Source: an uncultured Pseudomonas sp. | GTDB lineage: Bacteria; Pseudomonadota; Gammaproteobacteria; Pseudomonadales; Pseudomonadaceae | DNA length: 64,000 nt | NCBI RefSeq assembly: GCF_943846705.1 | Contig: NZ_OX044366.1 | Location: 3,224,001-3,288,000, forward strand | Direction: 5' to 3' | In this document: piece after piece, positions 1-9,192 of the stretch | Layout of the letters: the number at the start of each line of letters is the position of its first letter | Position numbering within the stretch: position 1 is the stretch's first letter | The notes under the pieces: generated by a model | What the model was told of the DNA's origin: nothing | The model's database searches: none | The model's input: only the letters and a program-made list of their open reading frames with translations | Program-made: the position numbers and the translations under genes

Positions 1-101
1 GGCCTGGCATTTTTGCAGCTGGGTATGGGGGTTTGCTGAGCACCTGGCTGCATTAAGCGCATGCCCCGACTGTTGTGTGGCGAGTTGCAGAGGCTGCACA
101 A
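1..101. other. Left window edge, no gene assigned
   Basis: In the first forward frame an open stretch runs from base 1 to a TGA at 37-39 and ends in Gly-Met-Gly-Val-Cys. It could be the last dozen residues of an upstream forward gene, but it is too short to identify. The rest is the downstream flank of alkB, with no clear hairpin terminator. Confidence 0.3.
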
Positions 102-1241
102 TTAGGAGCGCGTCAATTGTGAGTCGCTCAGTTGATGCTCTTCGCCGGCGTAATACGCACGTACGCGGGGGTCCATTACCGCCCGCCATAGTGGTGGGAA
201 GAGCGCCAGGACAACCATGCCGGCGTAACCATTGGGCAGTTGTGGGCTGTCATCGAAGTGGCGCAACACCTGATAACGGCGTTTGGCATTGGCGTGATGA
301 TCTGAGTGTCGTTGTAGATGAAACAGAAATAGATTGGTCAGCAGGAAGTTGCTGTTCCATGAGTGTGTTCGGTTGGTGCGTTCGTACCGGCCATTCTCCA
401 GCTTACGGCGGTGCAGGCCGTAATGCTCGACGTAGTTGACGATCTCCAGCAGGGTAAATGCGACCACCGATTGCGCAATAAAAAACAGTGCGCCGAGCCA
501 GCCGAGCGCGAGGCTGAAGCCAAGCAGAAATAGCCCGCTGAGCGCATACCAACCAAGCAACTCGTTGCGCCAGTGCAGGGCGGGTAGGTTCTTGCGCTTC
601 AGGCGTTCGGCTTCAAGTTTCCAGGCGTTGAGAAAGTTGTGTTTGTAAGCATGCGGCAGAAAGGCATACAGGCTCTGGCCATAACGCGAGGAGCTGGCAT
701 CTTCCGGGGTGGAGACATGCACGTGGTGGCCGCGTACATGCTCGATCTTGAAACCGCCATAGCAGACGGCTGCGAGCAACAGGCCGCCAGCGTTCTGCTC
801 AAGCGCCGGGTCTTTATGGATGAGTTCGTGGGCCACGGTGATGCCAATTGAGCCGGTTACCGTACCAACGGATAGCACCCAGCCTAACTGGCCGAGCCAG
901 TTCCAGGCTGCATGGTTGACGAATACCCAGCCGGCCCAGCCGAGCATGCCGATTAAAGCCGGCACAGCGGCCAGGCTCAATAGGCGGTAGTAGCCTTGCT
1001 GCTGCATGCGAGGGACCTGCACGGCTTCATCGGGGTTGGCCGGGTCACGCCCGACAAGCAAGTCCAGCAGCGGAATCACGCCAAAAACCACCACGACCAC
1101 CAGCCACGGCCATGCGTTGCTGTATGGGCTATGCAAGGACGAGTAATAGCTCATGGGGATGCCCACGACAGAGATCAACCAAAGCCAGTAGCCGATGCTT
1201 TTGATGGCGAGCATCCAGTTGGAGGGCAGACGTTCGAACAT
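102..1241 (-). CDS. alkB: Alkane 1-monooxygenase (AlkB family)
   Basis: This is an integral-membrane non-haem diiron hydroxylase that oxidises the terminal carbon of n-alkanes, using electrons from rubredoxin and rubredoxin reductase, neither of which is in the window. The 379-residue protein shows the family histidine boxes: HELIH at 138-142, HVRGHH at 168-173 and LQRHSDHH at 309-316, plus the NYVEHYG signature at 269-275. Hydrophobic segments near 16-36, 44-64, 88-108, 118-138 and 233-265 fit a six-helix topology. Length is slightly under the usual 390-410. The ATG at 1241 follows AGGACGCCAGC, a good ribosome site. The gene is divergent from a GntR-family regulator, the arrangement I recall for PAO1 alkB2 (PA1525/PA1526). 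Chain-length range cannot be read from the sequence. Confidence 0.95.
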   Translation of the reverse strand: MFERLPSNWMLAIKSIGYWLWLISVVGIPMSYYSSLHSPYSNAWPWLVVVVVFGVIPLLDLLVGRDPANPDEAVQVPRMQQQGYYRLLSLAAVPALIGMLGWAGWVFVNHAAWNWLGQLGWVLSVGTVTGSIGITVAHELIHKDPALEQNAGGLLLAAVCYGGFKIEHVRGHHVHVSTPEDASSSRYGQSLYAFLPHAYKHNFLNAWKLEAERLKRKNLPALHWRNELLGWYALSGLFLLGFSLALGWLGALFFIAQSVVAFTLLEIVNYVEHYGLHRRKLENGRYERTNRTHSWNSNFLLTNLFLFHLQRHSDHHANAKRRYQVLRHFDDSPQLPNGYAGMVVLALFPPLWRAVMDPRVRAYYAGEEHQLSDSQLTRS

Positions 1242-1282
1242 GCTGGCGTCCTATCCTTGATGTTGAATAAAAGGTATTGCCT

Positions 1283-1297
1283 GATTGTAGGACAATC
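1283..1297. promoter_or_regulatory. Palindrome in the alkB/gntR divergent promoter region
   Basis: GATTGT-AGG-ACAATC is a perfect 6-3-6 palindrome in the 248-bp divergent intergenic region. It lies about 45 bp upstream of the alkB start and about 195 bp upstream of gntR. Its size and symmetry suit a dimeric FCD/GntR regulator. Binding is inferred only, and chance palindromes of this size do occur. Confidence 0.35.
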
Positions 1298-1489
1298 GCA
1301 GGTTCTCGCCATGTTGCAAACGCAGATCTTTTGCTTGCCAGGCGCACTCAGGCAGCCTTGGCCCGGTAACGGCCTGTGTTACACTCGCGCCCCGCGCTGC
1401 AGCGCCCAAGCCATGCCTGGCGAGGGCTTAAACCGCTTTATGTCCCCTTGCTTGCCCCCGATTAGGTCAGATAGAGCCTAAGGATCATC

Positions 1490-2149
1490 ATGACGTTCAA
1501 GGCACCGGATAGCCTCGCAGAGCAGATTGCCCATCACCTTGCAGAGCGCATCATTCGTGGTGAGCTAAAGGCGCGTGAGCGAATTCAGGAGCAGAAGGTC
1601 ACCCAGGCCCTGAATGTCAGCCGTGGCTCGGTGCGCGAAGCACTGCTGATTCTTGAGCGTCGTCACCTGATCGTGATCCCGCCGCGTCGCGGTGCTCAGG
1701 TCGCTGAGCTGACGGCAGACAACGTCAAGAGCCTGTATGCTCTGGTGACGGAGTTGTACATCCTGCTGGGCAAGGCGGTGGCCGACAGTTGGCAGGTTGA
1801 GGGCGATTTGCGGGCGTTTCTACTGATTCAGCAGCGCCTGCAAGACAGCATGCAGCGTGAGGATATCCACGGCTTTGTGGAAGGTAGCTTCGACATCATG
1901 CGTGCTGCGTTTCCGTTCTCCAACAATGTCTACTTGCAGGAAACCGTGGAGAACCTGCTGCCAGCCATCAGCCGCACCTATCACCTGGCGCTGGAGCGGC
2001 GCAAAGGCGAAATGGGCCAGTTCCTCAATACCTTTGCGGCCCTGCTGCAGGCGATAATCGCCCGTGATCATCAGGCCGTTCGTCAGGTGTTGCTGGGGTA
2101 CGGTGAGCACAATTGCCAGCTGGTGCTGGCCGCATTGGCCGAGTCCTAA
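1490..2149 (+). CDS. GntR-family (FadR/FCD subfamily) transcriptional regulator
   Basis: A 219-residue regulator. The N-terminal winged helix-turn-helix spans about residues 8-75 (IIRGELKARERIQE followed by VSRGSVREALLILERR, the classic GntR recognition region). The helical FCD ligand-binding domain spans about 85-215. The ATG is preceded by AAGGATCATC. It lies divergent from alkB and 12 bp upstream of smc. FCD regulators usually respond to carboxylic acids. Whether this one regulates alkB, itself or smc read-through is not shown by the sequence. Its position next to both genes is conserved in Pseudomonas as I recall it. The effector is unknown. Confidence 0.85.
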   Translation: MTFKAPDSLAEQIAHHLAERIIRGELKARERIQEQKVTQALNVSRGSVREALLILERRHLIVIPPRRGAQVAELTADNVKSLYALVTELYILLGKAVADSWQVEGDLRAFLLIQQRLQDSMQREDIHGFVEGSFDIMRAAFPFSNNVYLQETVENLLPAISRTYHLALERRKGEMGQFLNTFAALLQAIIARDHQAVRQVLLGYGEHNCQLVLAALAES

Positions 2150-2161
2150 GGAAGGCAGCGC

Positions 2162-5100
2162 ATGCGGCTCAAGTGCATCAAGCTCGCGGGGTTTAAATCC
2201 TTCGTTGATCCAACCACCGTCAACTTCCCCAGCAATATGGCGGCGGTGGTCGGGCCCAATGGTTGCGGCAAGTCGAACATCATCGACGCCGTGCGCTGGG
2301 TAATGGGCGAGAGTTCGGCGAAGAACCTGCGTGGCGAGTCGATGACCGACGTCATCTTCAATGGCTCGAACACGCGCAAGCCGGTCACCCAGGCCTCCAT
2401 TGAGCTGATCTTCGACAACTCCGACGGCACCCTGACGGGCGAATACGCGGCCTATGCCGAGATCTCCATCCGCCGCCGGGTTACCCGCGACAGCCAGAAC
2501 ACCTACTTCCTCAACGGCATCAAGTGCCGCCGGCGCGACATCACCGACATCTTCCTCGGCACCGGCCTGGGCCCACGTAGTTACTCGATTATCGAGCAGG
2601 GCATGATCAGCAAGCTGATCGAAGCCAAGCCCGAGGACCTGCGCAATTTCATCGAAGAGGCCGCCGGCATCTCCAAGTACAAGGAGCGCCGCCGCGAAAC
2701 CGAGAGCCGCATCCGCCGTACCCACGAGAACCTGGCGCGCCTGACCGACCTGCGTGAAGAACTGGAGCGCCAGCTCGATCGCTTGCATCGCCAGGCTCAG
2801 TCAGCGGAAAAATATCAGGAATATAAAGCCGAAGAGCGTCAGCTCAAGGCGCAGCTCACGGCTTTGCGTTGGCAGGCGTTGAACCAGCAGGTCGGTAGCC
2901 GCGAGGCGCTGATTAGTAGCCAGGAGGTTGCTTTCGAAGCGCTGGTAGCCGAGCAGCGCAATGCCGACGCGAGTATTGAACGACTGCGTGATGGTCACCA
3001 TGAACTGAGTGAGCGCTTTAACCTGGTGCAGGGGCGTTTTTATTCGGTCGGCGGTGATATTGCCCGTATCGAGCAAAGCATCCAGCACGGCCAGCAACGC
3101 TTGCGTCAACTGCAGGACGATCTCAACGAGGCCGAGCGCGCGCGCCTGGAAACCGAGTCGCACCTGGGCCATGACCGCACCTTGCTGGCGACCCTTGATG
3201 AAGAGTTGCACATGCTCTTGCCTGAGCAAGAGCTGACTGCCGCCGCAGCGGAAGAGTCTGCAGCCGTACTGGAAGACTGCGAAAGCGCCATGCATGGCTG
3301 GCAGGAACAGTGGGACGGTTTCAACCAGCGCAGCGCCGAGCCACGGCGGCAGGCCGAGGTGCAGCAGTCGCGGATTGCCCAGCTGGAGCAGAGTCTTGAG
3401 CGTTTGGCCGAACGGCAGCGCCGTCTCAGCGATGAGCTGCAGCAATTGGCGGCCGACCCGGAAGATGCTGCGATTATCGAGTTGAGCGAAGAAATTGCGG
3501 CCAGTGAAATCAGCCTGGAAGACCTGCAGAGCGAAGAGCAGCAGCAGGCCGAACATTTGCAGCAGCTGCGCAATGACTTGCAGCAAAGCGGCCAGGCCCA
3601 GCAGCAGGCGCAAGGTGAGTTGCAACGCCTAAATGGTCGCCTGGCCTCACTGGAAGCCTTGCAGCAGGCCGCTCTCGATCCCGGCAAGGGCGTAGGCGAC
3701 TGGCTGCGCGACCAGCAACTGAGCGAGCGGCCGCGCTTAGCCGAAGGCTTACGCGTTGAAGCGGGTTGGGAGCTGGCGGTGGAAACCGTGCTGGGGGCTG
3801 ACCTGCAGGCCGTGCTGCTGGATGACTTTAACAGCCTGGATTTCGCCGGCTTGAGCCAGGGCGATTTGCGTCTAGTCAGCCCGGGCAAGAACGGTGCGCG
3901 GGTGGCCGGCAGTTTGCTGGATAAGGTCGAAGCCAGTGTCGATCTGGCTCCCTGGCTGGGTCAGGTCAAGCCGGTGCAGAGCCTGGATGAAGCGCTGGCC
4001 GCACGCTTAAGCCTGGCTGAGGGTGAAAGCCTGATCAGCCGTGACGGCTATTGGGTGGGTCGGCATTTTTTGCGGGTGCGGCGCGCCAGCGAAGCGGAAA
4101 GTGGCGTGTTGGCCCGTGGCCAGGAAATTCAACGTCTGAGTTTGGACTGTGAGGAGCGTGAGGCGGCGCTGGCTTTGCTCGATGAGCGCTTGGTGCATTT
4201 GCGCGAAAGCCAGCGCACCCAAGAAGAACAGCGCGAGCAGCAGCGTCGCCAGGCACAAGAGCAAGCGCGGCGCCTTGCTGAGCTGAAAGCGCGGCTGTCG
4301 GCCGGGCAAGCGAAGGTCGAGCAACTGGTGCTGCGGCGTAAGCGCCTGGACAGCGAGCTGCTTGAGCTGAGCGAACAGCGAGAAATCGAACATGAACAGT
4401 TGGGTGAGTCGCGCCTGCATCTGCAGGACGCCCTGGATGCCATGGCCTCTGACAACGATGAGCGGGAAAGCCTGCTGGCACGGCGTGACAGCTTGCGTGA
4501 GCGCCTCGATCGCGTTCGCCAGGAAGCTCGCCAGCACAAGGATCACGCCCACCAGCTAGCCGTGCGCCTGGGTTCGTTGCAAGCCCAGCATGACTCGACC
4601 CAGCAAGCCTTGCAGCGTCTTGAGTTACAGGCCGAGCGCCTGCACGAGAAACGCGAGCAGCTCGACCTTAATCTGGAGGAGGGCGCTGCACCGCTGGAAG
4701 AGCTGCGCATGAAGCTTGAAGAACAGCTCGATAAGCGCATGGCCGTTGAAGACGAACTCAAACTGGCGCGCCTGGCCCTGGAAGATGCCGATCGTGAACT
4801 GCGTGACGCGGAAAAGCGCCGCACCCAGGCCGAACAGCAGGCGCAGTTACTGCGTGGTCAGTTGGAGCAGCAGCGGATGGACTGGCAATCCCTCAGCGTA
4901 CGCCGTAAAGCGCTGCAGGAGCAGTTGCTGGAAGACAATTACGACCTGCATGGGGTGCTCGCCAGCTTGCCGGTCGAGGCCAGTGAGAAAGCCTGGGAAG
5001 ATGAGCTTGAGCGTCTGGCTGCGCGTATCCAGCGCCTGGGGCCGATCAACCTGGCGGCAATTGACGAATACCAGCAGCAGTCTGAACGCAAACGCTACCT

Positions 5101-5650
5101 GGATGCACAGAATGCCGATCTGGTGGAGGCGTTGGATACGCTGGAAAACGTCATCCGCAAGATCGACAAGGAAACCCGCAATCGCTTCAAGGAAACCTTC
5201 GAGCAAATCAACGCGGGCTTGCAGGCGTTATTCCCGAAGGTCTTCGGCGGTGGCAACGCCTACTTGCAGCTGACCGGTGAAGACCTGCTGGATACCGGGG
5301 TAACGATCATGGCGCGCCCGCCGGGCAAGAAGAACAGCACCATTCATTTGTTGTCTGGTGGGGAGAAGGCGCTCACCGCATTGGCGCTGGTCTTTGCCAT
5401 CTTCAAACTCAACCCGGCACCGTTCTGCATGCTCGACGAAGTCGATGCGCCACTGGATGATGCCAACGTTGGGCGTTATGCCCGATTGGTTAAAGAAATG
5501 TCAGAAACCGTGCAGTTTATCTATATCACCCACAACAAAATCGCCATGGAAATGGCCGATCAATTGATGGGCGTGACCATGCATGAGCCGGGTTGTTCGC
5601 GTCTGGTGGCGGTAGATGTTGAAGAAGCCCTGGCGTTGGTCGAGTCCTGA
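2162..5650 (+). CDS. smc: Chromosome segregation ATPase Smc
   Basis: The 1162-residue SMC protein forms the ATPase arm of a bacterial condensin that compacts and segregates the chromosome. The N-terminal Walker A motif GPNGCGKSN is at 31-39. Long Gln/Glu/Arg-rich coiled coils run about 170-500 and 660-1000, with the hinge about 505-640 between them. The C-terminal head carries the ABC signature LLSGGEKALTALAL near 1062 and the Walker B block FCMLDEVDAPLDD shortly after. Length is typical for the family. The ATG follows GGAAGGCAGCGC. Only 12 bp separate it from the GntR gene, so co-transcription is likely. scpA and scpB are not in the window. Confidence 0.98.
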   Translation: MRLKCIKLAGFKSFVDPTTVNFPSNMAAVVGPNGCGKSNIIDAVRWVMGESSAKNLRGESMTDVIFNGSNTRKPVTQASIELIFDNSDGTLTGEYAAYAEISIRRRVTRDSQNTYFLNGIKCRRRDITDIFLGTGLGPRSYSIIEQGMISKLIEAKPEDLRNFIEEAAGISKYKERRRETESRIRRTHENLARLTDLREELERQLDRLHRQAQSAEKYQEYKAEERQLKAQLTALRWQALNQQVGSREALISSQEVAFEALVAEQRNADASIERLRDGHHELSERFNLVQGRFYSVGGDIARIEQSIQHGQQRLRQLQDDLNEAERARLETESHLGHDRTLLATLDEELHMLLPEQELTAAAAEESAAVLEDCESAMHGWQEQWDGFNQRSAEPRRQAEVQQSRIAQLEQSLERLAERQRRLSDELQQLAADPEDAAIIELSEEIAASEISLEDLQSEEQQQAEHLQQLRNDLQQSGQAQQQAQGELQRLNGRLASLEALQQAALDPGKGVGDWLRDQQLSERPRLAEGLRVEAGWELAVETVLGADLQAVLLDDFNSLDFAGLSQGDLRLVSPGKNGARVAGSLLDKVEASVDLAPWLGQVKPVQSLDEALAARLSLAEGESLISRDGYWVGRHFLRVRRASEAESGVLARGQEIQRLSLDCEEREAALALLDERLVHLRESQRTQEEQREQQRRQAQEQARRLAELKARLSAGQAKVEQLVLRRKRLDSELLELSEQREIEHEQLGESRLHLQDALDAMASDNDERESLLARRDSLRERLDRVRQEARQHKDHAHQLAVRLGSLQAQHDSTQQALQRLELQAERLHEKREQLDLNLEEGAAPLEELRMKLEEQLDKRMAVEDELKLARLALEDADRELRDAEKRRTQAEQQAQLLRGQLEQQRMDWQSLSVRRKALQEQLLEDNYDLHGVLASLPVEASEKAWEDELERLAARIQRLGPINLAAIDEYQQQSERKRYLDAQNADLVEALDTLENVIRKIDKETRNRFKETFEQINAGLQALFPKVFGGGNAYLQLTGEDLLDTGVTIMARPPGKKNSTIHLLSGGEKALTALALVFAIFKLNPAPFCMLDEVDAPLDDANVGRYARLVKEMSETVQFIYITHNKIAMEMADQLMGVTMHEPGCSRLVAVDVEEALALVES

Positions 5651-5775
5651 TGCGCGAGGCGGTGTAAAGTTGTCTTTCGTCGTGCTAGCTTAATGCGCAT
5701 TGTTATTAAGCCTATCTGTTAAGGCAGGGAAAGGCCTGTCAGAACATGGGCTTGGCGTCACGTAAAAGAATTAGC

Positions 5776-5799
5776 AAAATGGCCTTGGATGGCCTTTTT
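5776..5799 (+). terminator. Possible weak terminator after smc
   Basis: Two GGCC arms separated by six bases are flanked by an A-run upstream and TTTTT downstream. The stem is short, so this may be an attenuator or nothing. It lies in the 181-bp smc-zipA gap. Confidence 0.3.
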
Positions 5800-5831
5800 C
5801 ATCACATTATTTTTAGGGGTTAAGGTATTTC

Positions 5832-6653
5832 ATGGAATTCGGTCTGCGCGAGTGGCTGATTGTCATCGGCATTATTGTGATCGCCGGCATCTTGTTTGAT
5901 GGCTGGCGGCGAATGCGCGGTGGCAAGGGCAAACTTAAGTTCAAACTTGACCGCAGTTTTGCCAACCTGCCGGATGATGAAGATGATCCCAATCTGCTCA
6001 GCCAGCCGCGGGTTATTGATCGCAACCATGAGCCGGCTTTTGATGAGCAGGATCTGCCGTCGTTAAGCGCTCGTGAGTTGAACCGTCGCAGCGCCGAACC
6101 GCAGCAGGGGGACCTTAATCTGGGCCAGGAAGAGCCTGTCCCCACATTGCTCAACCCGGTTGATGGCGAGGTGGCTAAACCTTCGAACCAGGCTAAACAA
6201 AGCGCTAAAGAGTTGCCGCCGGTTGAGGAAGTCTTGGTCATTCATGTCATTGGCCGCGATGAAGAGGGCTTCAAAGGCCCGGCGTTGTTACAGAATATTC
6301 TGGAAAGTGGCCTGCGTTTTGGTGAAATGGATATCTTCCACCGTCACGAAAGCATGGCCGGTAATGGCGAAGTCCTGTTCTCCATGGCCAATGCACTGAA
6401 GCCTGGCACCTTTGATCTCGATGACATTGAGGGTTTCAGCACCCGTGCGGTGAGCTTCTTCCTTGGCTTGCCAGGCCCGCGCCACCCCAAGCAGGCGTTT
6501 GATGTAATGGTGGCGGCTGCGCGTAAATTGGCCCATGAACTCAATGGCGAGTTGAAGGATGATCAGCGCAGCGTGATGACTGCGCAAACTATCGAGCATT
6601 ACCGCCAGCGCATTGTCGAATACGAGCGCAAGCAACTGACCAATAAGCGCTGA
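5832..6653 (+). CDS. zipA: Cell division protein ZipA
   Basis: ZipA is an inner-membrane anchor for FtsZ at the division septum. The 273-residue protein has the expected order. A short N-terminal transmembrane helix (about residues 8-22) is followed by a basic patch. Next comes a variable, acidic and proline-containing linker (about 40-130). The C-terminal FtsZ-binding domain starts near VEEVLVIHVIGRDEEGFKG at about 133-151 and runs to the end. The ATG follows GGGGTTAAGGTATTTC. It sits between smc and ligA, the same order as PAO1 PA1527-PA1529 as I recall it. A hairpin terminator follows the gene. Confidence 0.95.
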   Translation: MEFGLREWLIVIGIIVIAGILFDGWRRMRGGKGKLKFKLDRSFANLPDDEDDPNLLSQPRVIDRNHEPAFDEQDLPSLSARELNRRSAEPQQGDLNLGQEEPVPTLLNPVDGEVAKPSNQAKQSAKELPPVEEVLVIHVIGRDEEGFKGPALLQNILESGLRFGEMDIFHRHESMAGNGEVLFSMANALKPGTFDLDDIEGFSTRAVSFFLGLPGPRHPKQAFDVMVAAARKLAHELNGELKDDQRSVMTAQTIEHYRQRIVEYERKQLTNKR

Positions 6654-6670
6654 ATTAACCCGTGAAGTAG

Positions 6671-6694
6671 AAAGAGCAGCCAAGGCTGCTCTTT
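6671..6694 (+). terminator. Rho-independent terminator after zipA
   Basis: An 11-bp perfect stem (AAAGAGCAGCC / GGCTGCTCTTT) with a 2-base spacer (longer effective loop) is followed by T-rich sequence. It lies 17 bp after the zipA stop and 20 bp before the ligA start, so ligA may rely on read-through or its own promoter. Confidence 0.7.
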
Positions 6695-6714
6695 TCGTTT
6701 GAGAGCACACCGCA

Positions 6715-9084
6715 ATGACCGACGCCTCTATTGCCGCCCAGCGCATTCTGCAACTGCGAGCCGAACTGGATGGGCATAACTATCGCTATCACGTACTCGA
6801 TGAGCCGAGTGTTCCGGACGCCGAATATGACCGCCTGTTCCATGAGCTAAAAGCCCTGGAGGCGGACTACCCGGCGCTGGTTACTGCGGATTCGCCAACC
6901 CAGCGGGTAGGCAGCCTGGCGCTTTCGGCCTTTGGCGAGATCAAGCATGAAGTACCGATGCTCAGCCTGGGCAATGCCTTCGAAGAAACCGACCTGCTGG
7001 ATTTTGACCGTCGGGTGCGCGAGGGGCTGGATCTACCTGCGGGCGACTTGTTTGGCGGCGGCGCCGAGGTTGAGTACAGCTGCGAGCCTAAGCTCGACGG
7101 CCTGGCCGTCAGCCTGTTGTACCGTGATGGTTTGCTGGTGCGCGGCGCGACGCGCGGTGATGGCAGTACAGGCGAGGACATCAGCGTCAACGTGCGCACC
7201 ATTCGTAATGTGCCGCTAAAACTGCAGGGCGAAGGTTGGCCAGCGGTGCTTGAGGTGCGTGGCGAAGTCTTTATGTCCAAGGCCGGCTTTGCCGCGCTTA
7301 ACGCACGGCAACTGGAGCAGGGCGGCAAGACCTTCGCCAATCCACGTAACGCGGCGGCGGGCAGCTTGCGTCAGCTGGACTCAAAAATTACCGCCAGCCG
7401 TCCACTGGAGTTCTGCTGCTATGGCATCGGTCAGGTGCAGGGTGAGTTGCCGGCAACGCATATCGGCATTCTTGAGGCGCTAAAGCAGTGGGGTATGCCG
7501 ATCAGTCGTGAGCTGAAGCTGGCCAAAGGCGCAGATGAATGCCTGGCGTATTACCGCGACATAGGCGAACGGCGTGAGTCGCTCGCCTATGAAATCGATG
7601 GCGTGGTATTCAAGGTCAATAGTCTGGCCTCTCAGCGCGAACTGGGCTTCCGGGCCCGCGAGCCGCGCTGGGCGATTGCCCACAAATTTCCGGCCTTGGA
7701 AGAGCTGACCGAACTGCTGGATGTGGAGTTTCAGGTCGGCCGCACTGGCGCCGTCACGCCTGTGGCGCGCTTGAAACCGGTCAAGGTGGCCGGCGTCACC
7801 GTTTCCAATGCCACGCTGCACAATATGGATGAAGTGGCGCGCCTGGGCGTGATGATTGGCGATACGGTGATTATCCGCCGCGCCGGTGATGTGATCCCCC
7901 AGGTGGTGCAGGTGGTGCTTGAGCGGCGTCCTGCGGATGCCAGGGCCGTGCAGATCCCCGAAAGCTGCCCAGTCTGCGGTTCGCATGTTGAGCGCACCCA
8001 GTTGGTTAAGCGCAGTAAGGGCAAGGAAACCTTCAGTGAAGGCTCGGTGTACCGCTGTGTCGGCCGTTTGGCCTGTGCTGCTCAGCTCAAGCAGGCGATC
8101 ATTCATTTCGTCTCGCGGCGCGCTATGGATATTGAAGGCCTGGGCGACAAGACCATTGAGCAACTGGTTGATGAGGGGCTCATCACCTCACCAGCCGACC
8201 TGTACCGGCTCACGTACGAGCAGATCATCAACCTGGAGGGCTTTGCCGAGGTTTCCTGCAACAAGCTGCTGCAGGCCATTGCGGACAGCAAACAGCCCAG
8301 CCTGGCGCGCTTTATTTACGCCCTTGGCATACCTGATGTGGGTGAAGAGACGGCCAAGGTGCTGGCACGCGTATTGGCTTCGCTGGAGCGTGTTCAGCAA
8401 GCCCTCCCCGAGGTGCTGACCTACCTGCCGGATATCGGCCTTGAGGTGGCGTATGAGATCCACAGCTTCTTTGCAGACAGCCATAACCAGCAGGTGATTG
8501 CGGCGTTGCTGGCCAGCGATGAGTGTGGCCTGGCGCTCCAGGGGCAGGGCGAGCTCAGCGCCGAGTTCAGCGCCAGCGCTACGTTGGCGGGCATGCTCGA
8601 TAAATTGCACATACCGTCAGTAGGCCCCGGTGGTGCGCAGAAGCTGGCGGATAAGTTCACCAGCCTGGAAGCCATCTTGGCGGCTGATTGGCTGGATATG
8701 CGGCAAACCTTGCCGGAGAAGCAAGCCAAAGCAGTGCGCGAATTTTTCGATAATGCGGCCAATGCCGAGCGCGCCCGCGCTATCGAGGCTCAGCTGCAAG
8801 CCTTTGGCATGCACTGGCACAGCGAGAAGAAAGTCATTGCAGGCTTGCCCCTGGCTGGGCAGACCTGGGTGCTGACTGGCAGCCTGGAGATCATGAGCCG
8901 CGATATCGCCAAGGCGAAGCTGGAAAGCCTGGGGGCTAAAGTGGCGGGTTCGGTGTCAGCGAAAACCAGCTGTGTGGTGGCGGGGCCTGGTGCCGGCTCG
9001 AAGTTGGCGAAAGCCAGCGAGTTAGGGCTGCGGGTAATGGATGAGGCGCAGTTTCTGTCAGCCTTGGCGGGCTTCGGCCTCTAG
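6715..9084 (+). CDS. ligA: NAD+-dependent DNA ligase LigA
   Basis: This enzyme seals nicks in replication and repair, using NAD+ to adenylate its active-site lysine. The 789-residue protein has an N-terminal Ia/adenylation domain with the catalytic KLDG motif at K126. An OB fold, a four-cysteine zinc finger starting at CPVCG (about residue 419), helix-hairpin-helix repeats (about 470-640) and a C-terminal BRCT domain (about 705-789) follow. Length exceeds the common ~670 residues. Pseudomonas ligases are similarly long as I recall it; the extra sequence lies between the HhH region and BRCT. It is the last gene of the smc-zipA-ligA block and converges on queD. Confidence 0.97.
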   Translation: MTDASIAAQRILQLRAELDGHNYRYHVLDEPSVPDAEYDRLFHELKALEADYPALVTADSPTQRVGSLALSAFGEIKHEVPMLSLGNAFEETDLLDFDRRVREGLDLPAGDLFGGGAEVEYSCEPKLDGLAVSLLYRDGLLVRGATRGDGSTGEDISVNVRTIRNVPLKLQGEGWPAVLEVRGEVFMSKAGFAALNARQLEQGGKTFANPRNAAAGSLRQLDSKITASRPLEFCCYGIGQVQGELPATHIGILEALKQWGMPISRELKLAKGADECLAYYRDIGERRESLAYEIDGVVFKVNSLASQRELGFRAREPRWAIAHKFPALEELTELLDVEFQVGRTGAVTPVARLKPVKVAGVTVSNATLHNMDEVARLGVMIGDTVIIRRAGDVIPQVVQVVLERRPADARAVQIPESCPVCGSHVERTQLVKRSKGKETFSEGSVYRCVGRLACAAQLKQAIIHFVSRRAMDIEGLGDKTIEQLVDEGLITSPADLYRLTYEQIINLEGFAEVSCNKLLQAIADSKQPSLARFIYALGIPDVGEETAKVLARVLASLERVQQALPEVLTYLPDIGLEVAYEIHSFFADSHNQQVIAALLASDECGLALQGQGELSAEFSASATLAGMLDKLHIPSVGPGGAQKLADKFTSLEAILAADWLDMRQTLPEKQAKAVREFFDNAANAERARAIEAQLQAFGMHWHSEKKVIAGLPLAGQTWVLTGSLEIMSRDIAKAKLESLGAKVAGSVSAKTSCVVAGPGAGSKLAKASELGLRVMDEAQFLSALAGFGL

Positions 9085-9153
9085 CCAGTACGGCCCCAAG
9101 TAAAGCCTGGGGCTGGACACCGCACTGAACGCTTGTGTTGTCGGTTGAGTCGC

Positions 9154-9185
9154 TTGCCTAGTGCCTTTAAGCAGGCACCAGGCAA
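9154..9185. terminator. Hairpin between convergent ligA and queD
   Basis: A 13-bp stem with one mismatch (TTGCCTAGTGCCT / AGGCACCAGGCAA) and a six-base loop lies just after the queD stop and 70 bp past ligA. There is no T-run on either strand. A smaller GGGGC hairpin lies at about 9093-9113. This looks like a shared transcript end rather than a textbook intrinsic terminator. Confidence 0.4.
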
Positions 9186-9192
9186 GGTGCGA

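Noticed and set aside
1820..2788. 322-codon open frame antisense to gntR and smc
   Set aside because: Both sense genes are certain; the composition is that of reverse-strand shadow.
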